A DNA stretch of 64,000 nt, from contig OY282559.1 in NCBI GenBank assembly GCA_958295665.1, forward strand, positions 251,963,461-252,027,460. The letters are read 5' to 3'. The translations under genes and the position numbers were made by a program. The notes beneath the pieces were generated by a model. It did no database searches, was not told the origin of the DNA, and saw nothing but the letters and a program-made list of their open reading frames with translations. Below, one piece after another: positions 58,306 through 64,000 of this stretch (position 1 is its first letter; every line of letters begins with the position of its first letter). The DNA comes from Tipula vernalis (lineage: Eukaryota > Arthropoda > Insecta > Diptera > Tipulidae).

Positions 58306-58595
58306 ATGGCTAGTAGCTTGATAGCTAGTATAATGAAATATTATAATAAACTATTATACTATCAACTTCGGGTTTCCATCATCATGGTACAATAGTACAA
58401 TACTATTATGCTATTATACTATGACGATGGAAACCCAGTATAAAAGAGTGGTAAGTCTACGGAAAAATCGAGATTTCTCTCGACCAAAAATATTTGGCCC
58501 TCAGAACAACGTTTTTAGAAACTAGTAGCAAAAAAAGCAAATTTTTCTAAAAATGTCTAACAAAAAATTGTTTTATTTATATTCCTAAGTAGTAT

Positions 58596-58972
58596 TCAGT
58601 CGGGGAAAAGTGATAAAAATATCATGATATTTTTATTACCCTTGCTTCTTCACTTCGTTGTATTTCATTTCATGCCCGACAAAACAACAAAAATGAAAAA
58701 AAGTGATTTTATACGTCAAACTTCTGTGAAGCATCTTTATATGGGCAACATCAAAACCAATTTATCGCGATTTTTTATAAAATAAAAAACAATACCCTTC
58801 TTGAGTAATCTTAAAAATATTACACCATAATCAAAAGCCAAATATTGTATTTATTTTGACACCTAAAACCAAAAAAAACTTGTTTTTTTTTGTGATAAAT
58901 GGATGCGTTTTATGGCAAAACGTGATAAAATATATCATGATATTTTTCATCACTTTTGCCCGAGTGAAAACG
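58596..58972. mobile_element. Diverged relative of the TGTTCAATCGG foldback family
   Basis: Starts ATTCAGTCGGGGAAAAGTGA and ends TCACTTTTGCCCGAGTGAAA, with ATATCATGATATTTTT inside each end, as in 40400-41441. The 88-aa minus frame over this region is not recognised. Confidence 0.6.
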
Positions 58973-60156
58973 ACCATTATGTGTATTGTGTTGTTATTGC
59001 TTATATGTATATGAATCTGCGAATTCACTTCAGCCAGAAATTCGCACATATTTATGTAGTAATCAAAACACAATACAAATAACCGAAATAAAACCACTTT
59101 TTGTTATATGTACTTACTAACAATAATAATTTTATCGCATGCATAAAATAATTTTTAAAATGTCAACAAAACAATATGTGCATTTTGTACAACACATTTT
59201 ATGAGATATTTCGGTAAAATAAAAAAAAACGTTTCGTTGACAAAAATACCAAAAAATCTAAATTTTCGTTAAGTAGCTAATGCTGCCTCTCACGATAGAC
59301 TCGATAGTCGCTGATCGTGGTGTTGAAACATAACCTCATTTCCCTGCTATTATATTGTATTTTTATATAAATTATATTTTTAAAGCGTAAAAGCAAAAAT
59401 ATTCTTCACTCTAAAGTGCTTTACCCATTGAAAAACGAAAAAAAAATCGGATTTAGTTTTTTCGATATAATTCCAAAATTATTGCTTTGTTTTCCCTAAA
59501 AACTTCTCGTTTTTCGCCGAGTGTACAATAGGATACTATTTTCAATTAAAAAATTTCAAAAAAATTTTAATTAGCTGAGAAAATGAAAACTTAATTTTTT
59601 TCGTTCGAAAAAAATTGTTTAGAACCAAAAAAAATAAATTTTCATTTTCTCATGGCTGGTCTCCACTTGTATATTTTTCTCTTGACAAAAAATAACATTT
59701 GACATTTTTTGTTCAACTACTAACATAAAGAATATAATGTTGAATTCTTTTCACCCAAAATCGTCAAAAAAATTGCTGCACATCCAAAAACTGTGTTCTT
59801 TTCACCAAAAAATGTCAATGTTTTTTCGATGTGCATCAATTTTACGAAATGCGGATTTTTTCATGAATTTCACATCCGCAGCTACTAACACCAACAAAAC
59901 TAGAAACGTCAATTGAGTTGTCAAAATTTTTCAATAATATAGCGTTTTTTGTGTCTTGATCGATTTATATTATCATTTTGTGTTTAATTTAATTGTTGTG
60001 TTTAATTATTTTAATTTAATTGAGGTTTTGCGTCTCGATTTTTTATTATCATTTTACTTGAATCAAATAATTTGGTATGGAGGTGGTTCAATTAACCGAT
60101 TTCCACATTTTGTTAGACGCAGATGGATGCATTATCCATAAAGACGGGGAGGCTTT

Positions 60157-60297
60157 CCTAAAAAATTTCAATTTGACGTTTAGAAATGTCAATCGTATTA
60201 ATCGTCCTAAAAAATTTCAATTTGACGTTTAGAAATGTCAATCGTATTAATCGTCCTAAAAAATTTCAATTTGACGTTTAGAAATGTCAATCGTATT
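60157..60297. repeat. Three tandem copies of a 49-bp unit
   Basis: Units begin with CCTAAAAAATTTCAATTTGA at 60157, 60206 and 60255. The three copies look identical except that the last ends in TATTACC. Confidence 0.92.
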
Positions 60298-60699
60298 ACC
60301 AATACAAACACAAAACAGCAACAATTGCCGTTTCATGTACTTTTTACACCACAAAATTCGCATTGATGTGAAAAAACGAAAAGAACCCGACATAACTAAT
60401 TTCTCTCTTTGAGAATAAGAAAAAAATTTGAATTTGGTTCGTTTTTCGAATAATACAATTTTTGGCAAATTGCTTTTGTATTCTACAATTTATTATTTAT
60501 GTTTTATTATAATAACACAAATTTTATAACATTTTTACCTAAAATTTATTAAAAAGCTAAAATTTTGCCAAAAAAACATCAAAATTTCATTTAATTTGTC
60601 AAAATAATCAACATAAAATGACATTAAATTGAGCATAAAATACAATTTATGCTCAAATGGCACAACCTCATGACAAAAATATTGAATATTCTGGGGGTA

Positions 60700-61362
60700 G
60701 ATTCTGATGAAATGACAATTTTTCGTGACATTTTGTTATTAGTACAAAATATTGTCACGGAAAATTTGCGATTCTGATGAAAAGAGTTATGACATTAACA
60801 GCAGTTTGCAGCAGTTGCATTTCTAGTTTACCGCAGTTATATTTTAAGGTTTATTTTGTATATACATATATGTACATGTACAAAATTGTCATTAATTTGG
60901 TTTTCCGTGACAAAAGTCTGCTGCATTTTTAAATAAAATATGTGTGAGTATATTTTGTTAATTTTTAATAATTCTTGTTATAAATTTTAATTGTTTATAT
61001 TTTAATTAAAATAAAACAATATTTTATCTATTTTTATATATGTATATATAAAAATAGATAAAATATTGTTTTATTTTAATTAAAATATAAACAATTAAAA
61101 TTTATAACTAAAATTATTAAAAATTAACAAAATATACTCACACATATTTTATTTAAAAATGCAGCTGACTTTTGTCACGGAAAACCAAATCAATGACAAT
61201 TTTGTTTAATTTGTCATTTTTTTTCTTGTGATATTTTGAAAAAGTCACTTCATCAGAATCGCATTTTAGAACTCACAACTATATTGTCATTTTATAGCAG
61301 TTACAATTTTAGTACAAAGTCACAAAAAATTGTCATTTGTCATTTGTCACTTGATCAGAATC
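60700..61362. mobile_element. 663-bp MITE, family 'GATTCTGATCAAGTGAC', with large central palindrome
   Basis: Ends GATTCTGATGAAATGACAAT and complement of GATTCTGATCAAGTGACAAA, TA at 60698-60699 and 61363-61364. From about 60880 to 61205 the sequence is a near-perfect palindrome (TTTGGTTTTCCGTGACAAAA... mirrored), arms ~160 bp. Same family as 31560-31800. Confidence 0.85.
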
Positions 61363-61704
61363 TAGGCCCTGATCTGATCTTTCCTCTCTTGACAAAATTT
61401 TAATGCGCATCCTCAAATCAATTTTTGTGTATGTATTTTGGAAAATGTACTAAAAATTGTCACGAGGAAAAAAATGAACTAGATTTTTTTTTGTCAAGAG
61501 AAAAATACGAAAGTGGAGACCAATCATCAGCCAATTAAAAATGTTTTTGAATTTTTTAAATTGAGAATGGTATTGTATGGTATACTCGATCAAAAAGGAG
61601 AAGATTTTGGCGAAAATAAAGCAATAATTTTAGAATTATATCGAAAACACTAAATCCGATTTTTCTTTTCGTTTTTCAATGGGTAAAGCACTTTACTTTG
61701 GACA

Positions 61705-62560
61705 AAATTTCGTTTCTATTCGAATAGAAATACCATTTACCAAATTAAGACGCTATAAATAATTCAAACATTTTGTTTAAATTATTTAATTCCTCAGTCG
61801 CATGCAAATGTTATACATTTCTCAAGAAAATACGCTACTTACGCATCGATTCGTAAAAAACGATAAGTATCTCTTTTTACGAATCGCGTTTTTTGTTTAG
61901 AGGGTAGAAAAAGTAAAAATTTTGAGCAAAACGGATGGATTGTGGCTGCGGTTTAAAAATTGGAGTATATATACTTCTTCATGTAGAGTGGGATACCCCA
62001 TAATCTGTCATTATTGTATGTGTCAAGAAGTAAAATTTTAAAGTTTTCTTTTATAATTGTTTAATAAAATTAAATAACAATATATTAATTTTCATTGTGG
62101 TAAAAATACTTTGTAAACCATGGGGAAAAAAAAGAAACGTAAGTTTATATCTTCTGATACTTTTTACCTACATTTTCTTCGAATTCTAGACGATTCTGTT
62201 CACTGATGTTATTTCATTGAATAAAATAACACGTAATTCTTATAGATTGCGAAATATCGATAAATAAGTGTGTGATTATAGAAATTCGTGTCATATTTTG
62301 TTTTGTTAGTTTAGCGAACTTTACGCGATCAATAATAATGTCATTAACGATAGCATCACTACCTCGGAGTACCTCGAAAAGTCTTGTGTTATTACTCCAT
62401 TATTTTTCAAACGTACACAATAATTGGGACATTAAATTGATTGGGTTTTGTAATGATATTATTTGGTAATGGCATTAATATTGATCAAGTAAAATTCGCT
62501 CTTGTTTTTATCTATGGAGGGCGGCTTTTACACGGTCAATTTATTGTCATTACCGATAAC
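61705..62560. other. Intergenic; possible first coding exon near 62120
   Basis: Mostly AT-rich. ATGGGGAAAAAAAAGAAAC followed by GTAAGTTT at 62120-62139 could be a short first coding exon (MGKKKK) with a good donor, but no continuation was found before the window end. Confidence 0.2.
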
Positions 62561-62565
62561 ATATA

Positions 62566-63890
62566 CAGTGAGACACGAAAGTCTACATACACCACTAAAA
62601 TTTGCAAAATCGTGCTAATTAAAACGTATTAAAAAGTGTAATATTAATTAAATAATATATTTAAACCAAACAAAATGATAACTGGATAAAAAAATAAAAC
62701 TAATGCAACAATTCTCAAAAAATTCTAAAAATTAATAAAATTTATATCATAAAAGTCTACATACAGTGAATAAAATCAAAATAATCTTATACAGACACAC
62801 TTAGAACTAACATTAATATTTAGTTGGGCCACCATTAGACTCAATAACAGCGCTTAGTCGCCTAGGCATTGATAAAACAAGGATCTCAGTATCCGCTGGT
62901 GAAATTTCACCACATGCATTCGAAAGGGCACTTTTCAATGAATCCCTATCGGTAATCCTATATTTTCGGACCTTTCGGTGACGGGAGGCGGATGAAGTTA
63001 TTTCGGTGCATTGTACAGAAGCCATTACCTTATTGCCATCGCCGTATGCTTTGGATTATTATCTTGATATAAAATCCATTGGTTGTCTAATCCTAAGCAT
63101 TCGACAGACGGTTGTAAATCGCTACGCAATATGTTGAAATACTGTCGGTGATCCATATTACCTTCTATGAATACCAATTGTCCGACACCAGATGCAGCCA
63201 TAGATCATTAAACCTTTACGCTGCCAACCGTCGTATTTAACAGTGGGAAGCACATTTTTTGGAGCCATCTCTTGGTTAGCTTTTCGCCAAATTTTTCCCC
63301 TTCCATCGGATCCGAATAAATTGTATTTACTTTCGTATCCAGTAGTGTTCCGATTCTCAACCGCTATATTTGGAGCATTAATCCTCGGATTGGATACCAC
63401 CACTTTTTAATTATGTTTCGAACATCCCGTGCGTTAAATTTTTTAGGACGCCTACATCTTTGTTTATTTTGAACACAGCTTGCTCTGTTATTAAAATTTC
63501 GTATTATTTGTATGGTCACAGAATTCAACCAGAAGAGACATAACGCTGTGTTTGTACGGACAAATTTGGACTCATATTTTTGACCTTGATTTGCCGAAGG
63601 TAAGAGAAAGTTGGGTTATGTATTCTTTGGTTTACTGGTTTTGATTTGAAATAATGAAAATTGAGAATCCTTAACAGTGTAGTTAGTGAAATTATTTGAC
63701 AAGTTTTGTTTTGACCGCATAATTTGTATTAACTACCTACTATAATATTCAAAAATAATTATACTTCAATGTCCAAAAAAGAAGGTAAGATGAAAAAAAA
63801 ATTTGTTCCACGAAATGTCTATTCTGGTTAATCTTTTCTTCTGTGGTATGGTTGCCCGATTTCTACCAACAATTTTAGATATTTCATTAT
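62566..63890 (-). mobile_element. Tc1-like transposon (DD34E type), interrupted and broken
   Basis: The left end CAGTGAGACACGAAAGTCTA at 62566 follows TA, as in Tc1-like elements. Minus-strand transposase pieces: 63025-62813 (ITDRDSLKSALSNACGEISP, RLSAVIESNGGPTKY, the usual C terminus), about 63180-63030 in broken frames, 63403-63158 (SKYNLFGSDGRGKIWRK, a conserved core block) and 63500-63405 with ISKIVGRNRAT at 63889-63857 (helix-turn-helix region). A MITE at 63517-63845 splits the latter. Stops and frameshifts in the core make it inactive. The right terminal repeat was not seen. Confidence 0.85.
63517..63845. mobile_element. 329-bp MITE, CACAGAA family, copy 2 (7-bp duplication)
   Basis: Inverted orientation relative to copy 1 and similar throughout (for example ATAACGCTGTGTTTGTACGG and GTTGGGTTATGTATTCTTTG). 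Flanked by GTATGGT at 63510-63516 and 63846-63852. It sits inside the Tc1-like transposase coding region. Confidence 0.9.
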
Positions 63891-64000
63891 AACTAACTAC
63901 TATAATATTCAAAAATAATTATACTTCAATGTTAAAAAAAGAAGATAAGATGAAAAAAAAATTTGTTCCACGCAATGTCTATTCTGGTTAATCTTTTCTT
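63891..64000. mobile_element. CACAGAA-family MITE, partial copy 3
   Basis: TAACTACTATAATATTCAAA onward repeats 63733-63840 of copy 2 with few changes; the window ends before the terminus. Confidence 0.8.

Larger units (their letters stand above)
59413..61695. mobile_element. Nested inverted repeats (onion structure)
   Basis: Outer arms of ~170 bp: AAAGTGCTTTACCCATTGAA (59413) mirrors TTCAATGGGTAAAGCACTTT (61675). Within them lies a second element with ends TGGTCTCCACTTGTATATTT (59657) and GAAAGTGGAGACCA (ending 61522). Within that lies the TA-flanked element 60700-61362. Three layers of insertion can be read from symmetry. Confidence 0.75.

Noticed and set aside
60157..60297. CRISPR-like direct repeats
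   Set aside because: The units are contiguous without spacers, in a eukaryotic transposon context.

Overview
The window is a piece of an AT-rich insect nuclear genome. A dipteran is most likely, judging from the two host genes and the transposon families, but the species cannot be fixed from sequence alone. It holds three confidently recognised host genes. These are a nonstop/USP22-type SAGA deubiquitinase (minus strand, three coding exons, 22148-20378), the E2F partner Dp (plus strand, seven coding exons, 34590-39138, predicted 424 aa), and the 57-aa COP9 signalosome subunit COPS9/CSNAP (minus strand, two small exons, 39825-39594). Dp and COPS9 are convergent and about 455 bp apart. Almost everything else is transposable-element sequence, much of it nested.

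Layout. 1-2150: broken PIF/Harbinger element with its MADF-type partner gene. 3400-5740: low-complexity repeats and a large inverted array of ~107-bp units. 6130-7560: Tigger-like DNA transposase remnant joined to the RNase H end of a LINE. 10030-10890 and 13205-13609: TA-flanked MITEs. 13830-18960: decayed BEL/Pao retroelement with gag, pol and an envelope-like remnant, minus strand. 20378-22148: USP22/nonstop. 23760-30290: two broken LINEs and a 5'-truncated Penelope-like element with a GIY-YIG domain. 31560-33850: MITEs upstream of Dp. 34150-39830: Dp and COPS9, with a tRNA-derived SINE in the first Dp coding intron. 40285-43100: foldback and PIF-type MITEs. 43296-48104: inverted-repeat-bounded block holding a second Harbinger (transposase plus SANT/Myb-like gene). 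48325-51280: MITEs and a truncated LINE. 51481-57030: near-intact Ty3/Gypsy (CsRn1-like) retrotransposon on the minus strand, with nearly identical LTRs, primer site, polypurine tract and a canonical -1 slippery heptamer between gag and pol. 57060-61700: nested MITEs. 62566-64000: Tc1-like element split by a MITE.

I did not find a clearly new molecular system. The most useful observations are the exon models, COPS9, the intact CsRn1-like element, the GIY-YIG element, and several MITEs whose target-site duplications can be read directly. These include a family with 7-bp duplications in two independent sites, one of which, when removed in thought, leaves a transposase reading frame open.
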